DNA from: Tistlia consotensis USBA 355
GTDB taxonomy: Bacteria > Pseudomonadota > Alphaproteobacteria > Kiloniellales > DSM-21159
Assembly (NCBI RefSeq): GCF_900177295.1
Contig: NZ_FWZX01000037.1
Location: 1 to 58,949, forward strand
DNA: 58,949 nucleotides
Direction of reading: 5' to 3'
Shown here: in pieces, positions 33,650-42,947 of the stretch
How the letters are laid out: each line of letters opens with the position of its first letter
Numbering within the stretch: the stretch's first letter is position 1
Program-made: the position numbers and the translations under genes
Notes under the pieces: generated by a model
Seen by the model: only the letters and a program-made list of their open reading frames with translations
The model's database searches: none
What the model was told of the DNA's origin: nothing

Positions 33650-35281
33650 ATGACCGGCGAGCGCAACGTGCTGTGGATCATGTGCGACCAGCTGCGCTTC
33701 GACTACCTGGGCTGCACCGGCCACCCGCACCTCGAGACGCCCAACATCGATGCCCTGGCGGCGCGCGGCGTCCGCTTCGAGCGGGCCTACGTGCAGTCGC
33801 CGATCTGCGGCCCGTCGCGCATGTCCTTCTACACCGGCCGCTACGTCCGCTCGCACGGCTCGAGCTGGAACAAGGTCCCGCTGCGCGTCGGCGAGCCGAC
33901 CCTGGGCGACCACCTGGCCGAGCTCGGCGTGCGCAACGTGCTGGTCGGCAAGACCCACATGAAGGCCGACCTGGCCGGCATGGCTCGGCTCGGCATCGAC
34001 CCCGCCTCCGACCTCGGGGTGCGCATCGCCCAGTGCGGCTTCGAGCCCTTCGAGCGCGACGACGGCCTGCATCCCGACGGGCCCTACGACCCGGACCCGC
34101 CCTACGACCGCTGGCTGCGCGCGCTCGGCTACCAGGGCGACAATCCCTGGGAGGACTGGGCGAACTCGGCCGAGGGACCGGACGGCGAGCTGCTGTCCGG
34201 CTGGCTGCTGGAGCATGCCGACAAGCCGGCGCGGGTGAAGGCCGAGCACTCCGAGACGGCCTACATGACCGACCGCGCCATGGCCTTCATCGAGCAGGCC
34301 GGCGCCGACGAGCGGCCCTGGTGCCTGCATCTCTCCTACATCAAGCCGCACTGGCCCTACATCGCGCCGGCGCCGTACCACGCGCTCTACGACGCCCGCC
34401 ACGTGCTGCCGGTCGTGCGCGACGAGGCCGAGCGCCGCGACCCGCACCCGGTCTACGCCCGCTACCTGGAGGAGCGCTTCAGCCGCGCCTTCGCCCGCCA
34501 GGGCGTGCGCGAGCGGGTGATCCCGGCCTACATGGGGCTGATCCGCCAGATCGACGACGAGCTCGGCCGCCTCTTCGCCTTCCTGAAGCGGCGCGGCCTC
34601 TGGGAGAGGACGCTGATCGTCTTCACCTCGGACCACGGCGACTACCTGGGCGACCACTGGCTCGGCGAGAAGGAGCTGTTCCACGAGTGCTCGGTCAGGA
34701 TCCCGCTGATCGTCGTCGACCCCTCCCCGGCCGCCGACGCGACCCGCGGCAGCGTCTCGGACCGCCTGGTCGAGTCGATCGACCTGGCACCGACCTTCCT
34801 CGAGTTCTTCGGCGGCGCGGCGAAGCCGCACGTGCTGGAGGGCCGCTCGCTGCTGCCGCTGCTGCGCGACGACGGCTCGGCGCCGGCCCGGCCCTTCGTG
34901 GTCAGCGAGTACGACTATGCGATGCGCCGGGCGCGCACGGACCTCGGCGTGCCGATCTCCGACGCGCGGCTCTGGATGGTCTTCGACGGGCGCTGGAAGT
35001 ACGTCCACGCCCGGGGCTTCCGGCCGCTGCTCTTCGACCTGGAGAGCGACCCGGACGAGTTCCGCGACCTCGGTGCCGACCCGGCCTTCGCCGACCAGCG
35101 GGCGCGGCTGCACGCCTGCCTCTCGGACTGGGCGCTCCAGGGCGCGAGCCGCATCACCCTCTCCGACGCCGAGATCGCCCGGGCGACGGACCGCGAAGTG
35201 CCGGCCGGCATCCTGATCGGCTACTGGGACGAGGAGGAGGTCGCGGAGGCGCGGCGCCTCGGCAGCGGCGTGCCGCTCTAG
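33650..35281 (+). CDS. Sulfatase-superfamily hydrolase (phosphonate monoester hydrolase-like)
   Basis: 543 residues. LWIMCDQLRFDYLGCTGHPH has the metal ligand D13; PICGPSRMSFYTGRY gives the sulfatase signature with C53, probable formylglycine; FTSDHGDYLGDHWLGEKEL has D328-H329. The C-terminal part (LWMVFDGRWKYVHARGFRPL LFDLESDPDEFRDLG) is standard. Could hydrolyse sulfate, phosphate or phosphonate esters; not resolvable here. Four bases separate its stop from the convergent DUF192 gene. Confidence 0.88.
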   Translation: MTGERNVLWIMCDQLRFDYLGCTGHPHLETPNIDALAARGVRFERAYVQSPICGPSRMSFYTGRYVRSHGSSWNKVPLRVGEPTLGDHLAELGVRNVLVGKTHMKADLAGMARLGIDPASDLGVRIAQCGFEPFERDDGLHPDGPYDPDPPYDRWLRALGYQGDNPWEDWANSAEGPDGELLSGWLLEHADKPARVKAEHSETAYMTDRAMAFIEQAGADERPWCLHLSYIKPHWPYIAPAPYHALYDARHVLPVVRDEAERRDPHPVYARYLEERFSRAFARQGVRERVIPAYMGLIRQIDDELGRLFAFLKRRGLWERTLIVFTSDHGDYLGDHWLGEKELFHECSVRIPLIVVDPSPAADATRGSVSDRLVESIDLAPTFLEFFGGAAKPHVLEGRSLLPLLRDDGSAPARPFVVSEYDYAMRRARTDLGVPISDARLWMVFDGRWKYVHARGFRPLLFDLESDPDEFRDLGADPAFADQRARLHACLSDWALQGASRITLSDAEIARATDREVPAGILIGYWDEEEVAEARRLGSGVPL

Positions 35282-35285
35282 AAGG

Positions 35286-35744
35286 TCAGGGCAGCGCCTT
35301 GCTCTCGACCTTGGCGCCGGTGCCGATGCCGAGGCGCTCGGCGGTGCCGCCGGGCAGCTCGAGCACGGCGATGACCGGCCGGCGCGAGGAGATGCTCTCG
35401 GTGCTCATCGGCGTCGTGCGCTCGGCGATGCGCACGACCCGGCCGTCCTCGGCGATGAACAGCATGTCGAGCGGGATCAGGGTGTTCTTCATCCAGAAGG
35501 CGGTCATCTGCGCCGAGGGCAGGACGAAGAGCATGCCGGCATCGGGCGCCAGCTCCTTGCGGAACATCAGGCCGCGCGCCATCTGCGGCGCGGTCGTCGC
35601 CAGCTCGACGTGGAAGGGATGGTGCTCGCCGTCCCGGGTCACCACGGTCGCCTCGCCCTTGCCGAACTCGACGGCCTCCTGGGCCGGCGCGGCGGCGAGC
35701 GGCAGGACCGTCAGGGCGAGGACGAGCAGCAGGCGGGACAGCAT
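35286..35744 (-). CDS. DUF192 family secreted protein
   Basis: 152 residues. Signal peptide (LLLVLALTVLPLAAAPAQ), then FHVELATTAPQMARGLMFRK, MLFVLPSAQMTAFWMKNTLI and PLDMLFIAEDGRVVRIAERT, the DUF192 core. Function unknown despite wide spread. ATG 35756, four codons upstream, is an alternative; neither start has a strong RBS. The gap before the HDAC gene is 77 bp. Confidence 0.92.
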   Translation of the reverse strand: MLSRLLLVLALTVLPLAAAPAQEAVEFGKGEATVVTRDGEHHPFHVELATTAPQMARGLMFRKELAPDAGMLFVLPSAQMTAFWMKNTLIPLDMLFIAEDGRVVRIAERTTPMSTESISSRRPVIAVLELPGGTAERLGIGTGAKVESKALP

Positions 35745-35821
35745 GGCGCCGACCATGCCGCAGCCCGCGACGGCGGGCAAGATGGCGAGTGCCGCAGCCG
35801 AATCGGTCGCAGCACCGGCCC

Positions 35822-37018
35822 TCAGGCCAGCACGGCCCGCGCCATCGCCCGGATCTCGTCGCGGATCGCGCCGGGGCGCGGCGGGTCGGCGAGGGTCGTG
35901 AACCAGCGCTCGGGCGGGTTGCGGCCACGGCTGTGGCGCCAGCTCAGGGCGCGCAGCAGAGCCTCGGCCTCGGCCGGCAGGCGCTCGGGGATCGCAAAGC
36001 CGTTGACCGTCGCCCAGACCCCGGCCCAGGCGCGGCCGACCGACCAGGGATTGTAGCCGCCGCCACCGGTGACCAGGCGCCGCGGCGCCGTCGGCAGCAC
36101 CGTCGCGACGGCCCGCCAGAGCGCCAGGTTGGACAGCGAGAGGCGGCTCAAGGGATCGTCCTCCAGGGCGTCGGCGCCGCACTGCACGACCAGGGCCTCG
36201 GGCTCGAAGGCCTCGATCAGCGGCAGCACCGCGGCCTCGACGAGGAAGGCCAGCTCGCTGTCGTTGAAGCCGGGCGGCACCGGCAGGTTGCGAGCCGCCC
36301 AACCGCCCTCGGGGCCGCCGGCGCGGTCCGCCAGGCCGCCGGGGCCGCCGGGCTCGCGCGGCTTCATCGGCCAGCGCCCGGCCTCGTGGATCGAGAGGGT
36401 GAAGACCCGGGGGTCGTCATGGAAGGCGTCCTGCACGCCGTCGCCGTGGTGGGCGTCGAGGTCCAGGTAGAAGATCCGCTCGAGGCCACCGTCGAGCAGG
36501 GCGAGGATCGCCAGCACGGGATCGTTGAAGTAGCAGAAGCCGCTGGCCCGGTCCGGCCGGCCGTGGTGGGTGCCGCCGGCCGGGCTGTAGATCGTCGCCG
36601 GGCCATGGTCCGGCGGCAGGGCGGCGAGCAGCCGGCCGGCCTGGATCGAGGCGCCGCAGGCCGTCGCCGGGCGGCGGAAGATCTCCGGGAACACCGGGTT
36701 GCCGTTGACGCCGATGTTGAAGCGCGCCTTGGCCTCCTCCGAGACCGCCTGCCCGGCCTCGGCGGCCTGGACCGCGGCGACGTAGGCCGGCGCGTGGAAG
36801 CGGGCGAGCTCGGCCGGCGTCGCGCGCGGGCTGTCGAGGTAGCGCCCCTCAGCGACCCAGCCGAGCGCCCGGCAGAGGTCAAGCGCCGTCGAGACCCGCG
36901 GGATCGCCAGCGGATGGCGGCTGCCGTAGGTCGAGCGCCGGTAGATCTCGCTGCCGATCAGCAGCGGCCGGTCGAGGGCCGGAGTCGGGGCCGGAAGCGG
37001 GATCTGGGAACCCTCCAT
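35822..37018 (-). CDS. Histone deacetylase-family (AcuC-like) amidohydrolase
   Basis: 398 residues. RHPLAIPRVSTALDLCRALG, YSPAGGTHHGRPDRASGFCY, IFYLDLDAHHGDGVQDAFHD and LVTGGGGYNPWSVGRAW show the Zn-binding Asp/His set and the active-site His pair of class I-like bacterial HDACs. Probable substrates are acetylated lysines, acetylpolyamines or small amides. An insertion (GGPGGLADRAGG) sits before the second half. Divergent from 37103. Confidence 0.92.
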   Translation of the reverse strand: MEGSQIPLPAPTPALDRPLLIGSEIYRRSTYGSRHPLAIPRVSTALDLCRALGWVAEGRYLDSPRATPAELARFHAPAYVAAVQAAEAGQAVSEEAKARFNIGVNGNPVFPEIFRRPATACGASIQAGRLLAALPPDHGPATIYSPAGGTHHGRPDRASGFCYFNDPVLAILALLDGGLERIFYLDLDAHHGDGVQDAFHDDPRVFTLSIHEAGRWPMKPREPGGPGGLADRAGGPEGGWAARNLPVPPGFNDSELAFLVEAAVLPLIEAFEPEALVVQCGADALEDDPLSRLSLSNLALWRAVATVLPTAPRRLVTGGGGYNPWSVGRAWAGVWATVNGFAIPERLPAEAEALLRALSWRHSRGRNPPERWFTTLADPPRPGAIRDEIRAMARAVLA

Positions 37019-37102
37019 GGTCTTGCCGCATCTTCCTGGCAGCACTGCTATCCTTCTGCAATCTGGACCGTCCGCGGTCGCGGAAAAGGGAGACCCCGAT
37101 CG

Positions 37103-37675
37103 ATGCCCCGCCGCCTGCCCGCCACCCTCGCGCTCTGCCTCGCCGCCGCGGCCCTCGCCGGACTCGGCCCGGCCGGCCGGGCCGCGGCCCAGACCGTCAA
37201 GCCGGTCGAGGTCCAGCCGGTGCAGCCGGTCCAGCCGGTGACGCCGCTCCTGCCGGCCAAGCCCGCCCAGGCGCCGAAGAGCGCCCAGAGCGACGCCGAG
37301 CGGCAGGTCACCGCGCTGATGTACCACCGCCTGATGGCCGAGGTGCTGCGCACCGGCATCCGCCAGCAGACCCAGGCCGGCGGCAGCGCCGTCGGCGAGG
37401 TCAATCCCTATCCCAGCGTGACCTCCGGCAAGGCCCTGGCGGTCTGCGTCAACTGGCCGAAGACCACGCTCGACCGGGTCAACTGGGGCGGCTTCGCCTA
37501 CCGCTACGGCGCGACCGTCTCGACGGAGCAGCTCGAGGCCCTGAAGGCGCGCACCCTCGACGACTGCCGCCACGCCTACGCCGGCCGCGACTGCGGCTGC
37601 CAGCTGCTCGACGTCGACGACCGCGACGTGCTGGAGGTGCCGGAGAGCTTCATGAAGGAGTACGGCCGCTTCTGA
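37103..37675 (+). CDS. Secreted protein of unknown function, tandem paralogue 1
   Basis: Not recognised. 190 residues: signal peptide (LALCLAAAALAGLGPAGRAAA), a Val/Gln/Pro linker (VEVQPVQPVQPVTPL), then a domain shared with the next gene: YHRLMAEVLRTG, NPYPSVTSGKALAVCVNWPK, TTLDRVNWGGFAYRY, DDCRHAYAGRDCGCQLLDVD. Four conserved Cys (CVNW, DDC, CxC) suggest disulfides in the periplasm. It lies 63 bp upstream of its paralogue and is likely in the same operon. Confidence 0.8.
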   Translation: MPRRLPATLALCLAAAALAGLGPAGRAAAQTVKPVEVQPVQPVQPVTPLLPAKPAQAPKSAQSDAERQVTALMYHRLMAEVLRTGIRQQTQAGGSAVGEVNPYPSVTSGKALAVCVNWPKTTLDRVNWGGFAYRYGATVSTEQLEALKARTLDDCRHAYAGRDCGCQLLDVDDRDVLEVPESFMKEYGRF

Positions 37676-37738
37676 GGCAGGCCCGGGCCCCGAGAATAGG
37701 GCTGGACCGGCGTCCGCCGAGGCGGCATCCCTTGGCGC

Positions 37739-38269
37739 GTGCGCGCCTTGCTCCGACTCCGCTCTCTTTCGTCGTCCCCGCGACGGCGGGGGCTCGCCGT
37801 CCTCGTCCTGACTGTCCTGCTCGCACCCGCGGCGGCCCGCGCCGCGGAGCCGGTCGCCGACCCCGCGCAGCAGGTGCGCGCCGCGCTCTATCACATGCTG
37901 ATGGCCGAGATCCTGAAGACCGGCGTCGAGACCGCGACCGACAACGCGCGCTGGTCGATCGGCAAGGTCAATCCCTACCCCGGCCTGAAGGGCGACAAGG
38001 TGATCGCCGCCTGCGTCAACTGGGACAAGACCTCGCTCGACCAGATCGACTGGTACGGCTACGCCTACTACTACGACCGCGCCGAGCCGCGGCGTAGCGG
38101 CGACGAGAAGCACATGAAGCTGCTCGAGGACACGGCGAAGGACGACTGCCGGCGCTACGAGGCGACGAATCCCTGCCGCTGCCAGGTCGTCGACCGCAAC
38201 GATACGGACGCCTTGAGCCTGCCCGAGTGGTTCGTCCGGGCGCACATCCGGCCGAAGGCCGCGCCATGA
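37739..38269 (+). CDS. Secreted protein of unknown function, tandem paralogue 2
   Basis: Not recognised. 176 residues from GTG 37739. Signal-like segment (GLAVLVLTVLLAPAAARAAE), then YHMLMAEILKTG, KVNPYPGLKGDKVIAACVNW, DKTSLDQIDWYGYAYYYDRA, DDCRRYEATNPCRCQVVDRN. All four Cys and the VNPYP and W-x-GxAYxY motifs match the preceding gene. The stop overlaps the ABC ATPase start (ATGA), so this protein is made together with the transporter. It may take the place of a binding protein or act with it (inference). Confidence 0.78.
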   Translation: MRALLRLRSLSSSPRRRGLAVLVLTVLLAPAAARAAEPVADPAQQVRAALYHMLMAEILKTGVETATDNARWSIGKVNPYPGLKGDKVIAACVNWDKTSLDQIDWYGYAYYYDRAEPRRSGDEKHMKLLEDTAKDDCRRYEATNPCRCQVVDRNDTDALSLPEWFVRAHIRPKAAP

Positions 38270-39030
38270 CCCCGGCGACGGAGCTCGCCGCCGCCGCCCC
38301 GGCGGTGCGGGTCGAGGGCGCGCACCTCGCCTTCGGCGGCACCCTGCTGTTCGACCGCCTGTCGCTGGTGCTGCCGGCCGGCCGCACCTCCTGCCTGCTC
38401 GGCCCCTCCGGCGTGGGCAAGTCGAGCCTGCTGCGCCTGATCGCCGGCCTCGCCCACGGCGCCGAGGGCGAGGTCGTCGACGAGGACGGCCGCAGCCTGG
38501 CCGGCCGGGTCGCCTACATGGCCCAGCGCGACCTGCTGCTGCCCTGGCTCTCGGTGCTCGACAACGTCCTGCTCGGCGACCGTCTGCGCGGCCGGCCGCC
38601 GCGGCGCGAGCGCGCCCTGGCGCTGCTCGCCGAGGTCGGCCTGGCCGAGCGCGCCGCCGACCGGCCGGCGGCCCTGTCCGGCGGCATGCGCCAGCGCACC
38701 GCCCTCGCCCGCACCCTGATGGAGGACAAGCCGGTCGTGCTGATGGACGAGCCCTTCTCGGCGCTCGACGCGATCACCCGCTTCGCCCTGCAGGAGCTGG
38801 CGGCCCGCCTGCTGGCCGGGCGCACGGTGCTGCTGGTGACCCACGATCCGCTGGAGGCGCTCCGGCTCGGCCACGAGATCCGCGTGCTGGCCGGCCGGCC
38901 GGCGCTGCTCGGCGCGGCGATCGAGCCGGCCGGCACGCCGCCGCGCGACCCGGCCGATCCCGCCGAGCGCGGCCTGCTCGACCTGCAGGCCGAGCTGCTG
39001 CGCCGCCTGACCGCGGCCAGGGACGCGTGA
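38266..39030 (+). CDS. ABC transporter ATP-binding protein, ThiZ-like
   Basis: 254 residues. Walker A LGPSGVGKSSL, Q-loop YMAQRDLLLPWLSVLDNVLL, signature LSGGMRQRTALARTL, Walker B VVLMDEPFSALDAI, H-loop LVTHDPLEAL. The Q-loop region resembles HMP/thiamine-precursor ATPases (ThiZ) and the wider nitrate/taurine class. Start overlaps the upstream secreted protein's stop; its own stop overlaps the permease start. No binding protein gene is recognisable alongside. Confidence 0.9.
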   Translation: MTPATELAAAAPAVRVEGAHLAFGGTLLFDRLSLVLPAGRTSCLLGPSGVGKSSLLRLIAGLAHGAEGEVVDEDGRSLAGRVAYMAQRDLLLPWLSVLDNVLLGDRLRGRPPRRERALALLAEVGLAERAADRPAALSGGMRQRTALARTLMEDKPVVLMDEPFSALDAITRFALQELAARLLAGRTVLLVTHDPLEALRLGHEIRVLAGRPALLGAAIEPAGTPPRDPADPAERGLLDLQAELLRRLTAARDA

Positions 39031-39770
39031 TGGCGGTCCTGCGCCCGCTCCTGGTGATGCTCGGCCTGCTGCTGGCCTGGCAGCTCTTCGTCTGGGCGAC
39101 GGCGATCCCGCCCTACCTGCTGCCCGGGCCGCTGCTGGTGCTGGAGACCGCCGTCGCACGCTGGCCGGTGCTGCTGCGCAACGCCGGCGTGACGCTCGGC
39201 GAGATCCTGCTCGGCCTCGCCTGCGGCCTGCTGCTCGGCGCCGGCTCGGCGCTGGCGCTCAGCGCCCTGGCGCCGCTGCGCCGCTGGCTGCTGCCGGTGC
39301 TGGTGGTCAGCCAGGCGATCCCGGTCTTCGCCCTGGCGCCGCTGCTGGTGCTGTGGTTCGGCTACGGCCTGTGGAGCAAGGTCGCGATGGCGACCCTGAT
39401 CATCTATTTCCCGGTGACCGCCGCCTTCTACGACGGCCTCAGGCGCTGCGATCCCGGCTGGCTCGATCTCGCCCGCTCGATGGACGCGAAGCCCTGGCGC
39501 AGCTTCCTGCACATCCGCATCCCGGCGGCGCTGCCGGCCTTCTTCTCGGGCCTCCGCGTCGCGACGGCGGTGGCGCCGATCGGCGCCGTGGTCGGCGAAT
39601 GGGTCGGCTCCTCGGCCGGCCTCGGCCACCTGATGCTCAACGCCAACGCGCGCCTGCAGGTCGACCTGGTCTTCGCCGCGCTGCTGGTGCTGGCGCTGAT
39701 CGCCGTCGCGCTCTACTTCGCCGTCGACCGCCTGGGCCGCCACCTCACCGCCTGGCAGCCGGAGGGGTGA
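39030..39770 (+). CDS. ABC transporter permease, ThiX-like
   Basis: About 246 residues with six membrane segments. VSQAIPVFALAPLLVLWFGY, FYDGLRRCDPGWLDLARSMD (EAA loop), GAVVGEWVGSSAGLGHLMLN and ANARLQVDLVFAALLVLALI match the pyrimidine (HMP) transporter permease ThiX. ATG 39030 forms TGATG with the ATPase stop; GTG 39027 is an alternative. No TPP riboswitch was seen upstream of the operon, which leaves the substrate open. Confidence 0.88.
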   Translation: MAVLRPLLVMLGLLLAWQLFVWATAIPPYLLPGPLLVLETAVARWPVLLRNAGVTLGEILLGLACGLLLGAGSALALSALAPLRRWLLPVLVVSQAIPVFALAPLLVLWFGYGLWSKVAMATLIIYFPVTAAFYDGLRRCDPGWLDLARSMDAKPWRSFLHIRIPAALPAFFSGLRVATAVAPIGAVVGEWVGSSAGLGHLMLNANARLQVDLVFAALLVLALIAVALYFAVDRLGRHLTAWQPEG

Positions 39771-39787
39771 TCCCCGGCGCGGGGATC
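39769..39787. terminator. Hairpin between convergent genes
   Basis: GATCCCCG-GCG-CGGGGATC, perfect 8-bp stem starting inside the permease stop codon region and ending 9 bp before the convergent antiporter stop. Confidence 0.45.
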
Positions 39788-39795
39788 GCGCCCGG

Positions 39796-41142
39796 TCAGC
39801 TGAGGAAGCGCAGCCAGATATAGACGTTGGCCATGGCGACGTGGATCAGCATCAGGCCGAAGGCATACTTGGTGTAGGCCCAAAAGCCGAAGCGGATGCC
39901 GTTGCGCTCGGCGATGCCGGCGACCGTCAGGTTGGCCGAGGCGCCGATCAGCGAGCCGTTGCCGCCCAGGCAGCCGCCCAGCGACAGCGCCCACCACAGC
40001 GGCATCAGCTTGTCGGGGCCGCCGAAATCCGCCCCCATCGACTTGATCAGCGGGATCATGGTCGCGACGTAGGGGATGTTGTCGACGATCGCCGAGAGGA
40101 TCGCCGAGGACCACAGCACGACGTAGGTGGTCAGCGCGAAGTCGCCGCCGGTCGCGCGGACCAGCTCCTTCGACAGGTAGGCCAGCACGCCGGTCACCTC
40201 GAGGCCGTGGACCACGACGAACAGGCCGACGAAGAAGAAGATCGTGATCCAGTCGACCTCGCCGAAGGTCGCGGTGACCTTCTCGTGCTGCTTCTCGATC
40301 TCGCGGTGGTGCTCGATGTTGTGCAGCAGCATCAGCACGGCGGCGCCGAACAGCGCGATGGTGCCCGGCTCCAGGTCGAGCGTCTTGGCCAGCACGAAGC
40401 TGGTCAGCACGCCGCCGATGACGATCAGCGAGTAGATCAGCAGCGGCCGGTCGGTGATCGCCGCCCGCTCGTCGAGCGCCATGACGGCGGCGCGCGCCTG
40501 CGGCTCGGCGTGCATCTTGCGGCCCCAGAACAGGTGGGTCGTCACCAGCTGGACGGCCAGGATCAGCACGATGACCGGCGCCACGTTCAGGATGAAGGCG
40601 TTGAAGCCGAGGCCCGTCGCCGAGCCGATGATGATGTTCGGCGGATCGCCGATCAGGGTCGCCGTGCCGCCGATGTTGGAGGCCATGATCTCGGCGAACA
40701 GGAAGGGATAGGGCGGCACGCCGAGCTGGCGCGTCACCGCCAGGGTCACCGGCGCGATCAGCAGCACCGTCGTGACGTTGTCCAGGCAGGCCGACAGCAC
40801 GGCGGTCGTCGCCGAGAGGATCAGCATCATCAGCCAGGGCTTGGCCCGGCCGAGCTTGGCCGAGCGGATGGCGAGGTACTCGAACATGCCGCTCTGGCGG
40901 GCGATCGAGACCAGGACCATCATGCCGGTCAGCAGCGCGATGGTGTTGAAGTCGATGCCCTTGATCGCCTGCTGCTGATTGAGCACGCCGGTGACGATCA
41001 TCAGGCCGGCGCCGAGCAGGGCGATGATCGAGCGGTTGAGCCGCTCGGCGATGATGAACACGTAGATGATCACCAGCAGCCCGGTCGCGACCCACGCCGG
41101 ATCCAGCCCGAAGATCACGCCTGCCGTCCCTGTTTCGCCCAT
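39796..41142 (-). CDS. ArsB/NhaD-type ion transporter (SLC13/CitM superfamily)
   Basis: 448 residues, about eleven membrane segments. AEIMASNIGGTATLIGDPPN and GGCLGGNGSLIGASANLTVA are the twin conserved motifs of the ArsB/NhaD superfamily; SACLDNVTTVLLIAPVTLAV and ILSAIVDNIPYVATMIPLIK hold the paired DN sites. Most likely Na+/H+ antiport or anion efflux. No arsenic genes flank it. ATG 41142 has GAGGTAGAG upstream. Confidence 0.88.
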   Translation of the reverse strand: MGETGTAGVIFGLDPAWVATGLLVIIYVFIIAERLNRSIIALLGAGLMIVTGVLNQQQAIKGIDFNTIALLTGMMVLVSIARQSGMFEYLAIRSAKLGRAKPWLMMLILSATTAVLSACLDNVTTVLLIAPVTLAVTRQLGVPPYPFLFAEIMASNIGGTATLIGDPPNIIIGSATGLGFNAFILNVAPVIVLILAVQLVTTHLFWGRKMHAEPQARAAVMALDERAAITDRPLLIYSLIVIGGVLTSFVLAKTLDLEPGTIALFGAAVLMLLHNIEHHREIEKQHEKVTATFGEVDWITIFFFVGLFVVVHGLEVTGVLAYLSKELVRATGGDFALTTYVVLWSSAILSAIVDNIPYVATMIPLIKSMGADFGGPDKLMPLWWALSLGGCLGGNGSLIGASANLTVAGIAERNGIRFGFWAYTKYAFGLMLIHVAMANVYIWLRFLS

Positions 41143-41311
41143 CGCCGCTCTACCTCGTTCCCTGCCGTTGCTCGCCGGTCGCCGCCGGCCCCCGATGCGC
41201 GGCCCCCCGCCCCCGGATCGCACGACGGCCGCGCCGCCGGCACCCGGCCGCAGCGCCGGTGCCCGAGTTCCGCCGTTTCGGCAGGGGCGTCGTCGCCGAC
41301 TGTGGAGGAGC

Positions 41312-41458
41312 TCCGCCGGAGGAAATCCCGGCGGAACGGCCGCGCAAGCGGCGTCAGACCTATACCACGGCATGCTTTCTGTCATCCATCGCGCGGCCGC
41401 CCCTGCCCGGCGCCGGCTGCAATTGGCGAAAGCGCCGCAAGCCGTTAGGCTTTGCGGC
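41312..41458. other. Gene-free stretch 41143-41510 with two hairpins
   Basis: TCCGCCGG/CCGGCGGA (41312-41335) and GCCGCAAGCC/GGCTTTGCGGC with one bulge (41434-41458) lie between the antiporter and coxG. No gene seen in this stretch. They could be leader structures of the coxG transcript. Confidence 0.35.
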
Positions 41459-41510
41459 AAAGCTCCGGTCGACAGGATCGAGGCACCGCGACACCAAGGA
41501 GGGGTGAGCC

Positions 41511-42191
41511 ATGCAGATGTCGGGCGAGTATCGGATCGAGGCACCGCGCGAGAAGGTCTGGCAGGCGCTCAACGACCCCGAGGTGCTCAAGGCCTGCATT
41601 CCCGGCTGCGAGAGCCTGGAGAAGGGCGGCGACAACCAGTTCGAGGCGACGGTGCGCGCCAAGGTCGGGCCGGTCAGCGCCAAGTTCAACGGCTCGGTGA
41701 CGCTGAGCGACATCGTCGAGGCGGAGAGCTACACGATCTCCGGCAGCGGCAAGGGCGGCGCCGCCGGCATGGCGAGCGGCGGCGCCAAGGTGCGGCTGGC
41801 CGACGCCGAGGGCGGCGCCACGACGCTCGGCTACGAGGTCGAGGCCAAGGTCAGCGGCAAGATCGCGCAGATCGGCGCGCGCCTGATCGATTCGACCGCC
41901 AAGAAGTACGCCGACGAGTTCTTCGCCAAGTTCCGCGAGATCGTCGAAGGCGCCGGCGGCGAGGCCGCGGCGGCAGCGCCGGCTCCGGCCGCGGCGGCTG
42001 CGGAGCCCGCCCCGGCTCCCGCGCCGGCCGCGGCGGCGACGGAAGCGCCGGCTGCGGCCCCAGCGCCGGCACCTGCTCCGGCGCCTGCCCCGGCCCCGGC
42101 CCCGGCGAAGAAGGGGCTGTCGCCGATCGCCTGGATCTCGGTCCTGATCGCCATCGTCGCGATCCTGCTGGTCATCTTCGCGCTCGGCTGA
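41511..42191 (+). CDS. coxG: CO dehydrogenase accessory protein CoxG (SRPBCC fold, membrane tail)
   Basis: 226 residues. MQMSGEYRIEAPREKVWQAL, NDPEVLKACIPGCESLEKGG and TVRAKVGPVSAKFNGSVTLS are classic CoxG; then an Ala/Pro linker (about residues 150-200) and a C-terminal membrane helix (IAWISVLIAIVAILLVIFAL). CoxG tethers Cox enzyme to the inner membrane. RBS AAGGAGGGG. It is the first cox gene but is separated from coxS by 284 bp. Confidence 0.94.
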   Translation: MQMSGEYRIEAPREKVWQALNDPEVLKACIPGCESLEKGGDNQFEATVRAKVGPVSAKFNGSVTLSDIVEAESYTISGSGKGGAAGMASGGAKVRLADAEGGATTLGYEVEAKVSGKIAQIGARLIDSTAKKYADEFFAKFREIVEGAGGEAAAAAPAPAAAAAEPAPAPAPAAAATEAPAAAPAPAPAPAPAPAPAPAKKGLSPIAWISVLIAIVAILLVIFALG

Positions 42192-42242
42192 GATCTCCAC
42201 CCGGCTGTCACGGAAACGCCATCGGCCTGCAAACAAGTCATT

Positions 42243-42313
42243 GAAAGCTCCGTGCTTTCGGGTCGCAGCGTGGTCCGTCGGCCGGCCTTGACCGCGTCAC
42301 ACCCACGGACCAC
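42243..42313. promoter_or_regulatory. Inverted repeats in the coxG-coxS gap
   Basis: The gap 42192-42475 carries GAAAGC-TCCGT-GCTTTC (42243-42259) and a 9-bp perfect inverted repeat GTGGTCCGT (42270-42278) / ACGGACCAC (42305-42313), 26 nt apart. Probably a terminator or operator region giving coxSLM its own promoter. No gene seen here. Confidence 0.45.
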
Positions 42314-42475
42314 ACTGCCCGCAGCGGTCGAATTGCGGTGCAGGGGACGGCACCGAGCGGGCGGCTTTCGCCCGGTCTGTTCCTCCTCTCGCCCGACCTG
42401 CCAAGAACCACGAGCCGCCGGGCCACGTCTGTCGTGGATCGGTGACCGGCGGCCAGCGCATCAGGAGGGAGAGGC

Positions 42476-42943
<468 letters not shown>

Positions 42944-42947
42944 CGAG

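Noticed and set aside
37019-37102. TPP riboswitch ahead of the ThiZX-like operon
   Set aside because: The 84-bp leader before the first secreted gene shows no thi-box sequence and is too short for the full fold.
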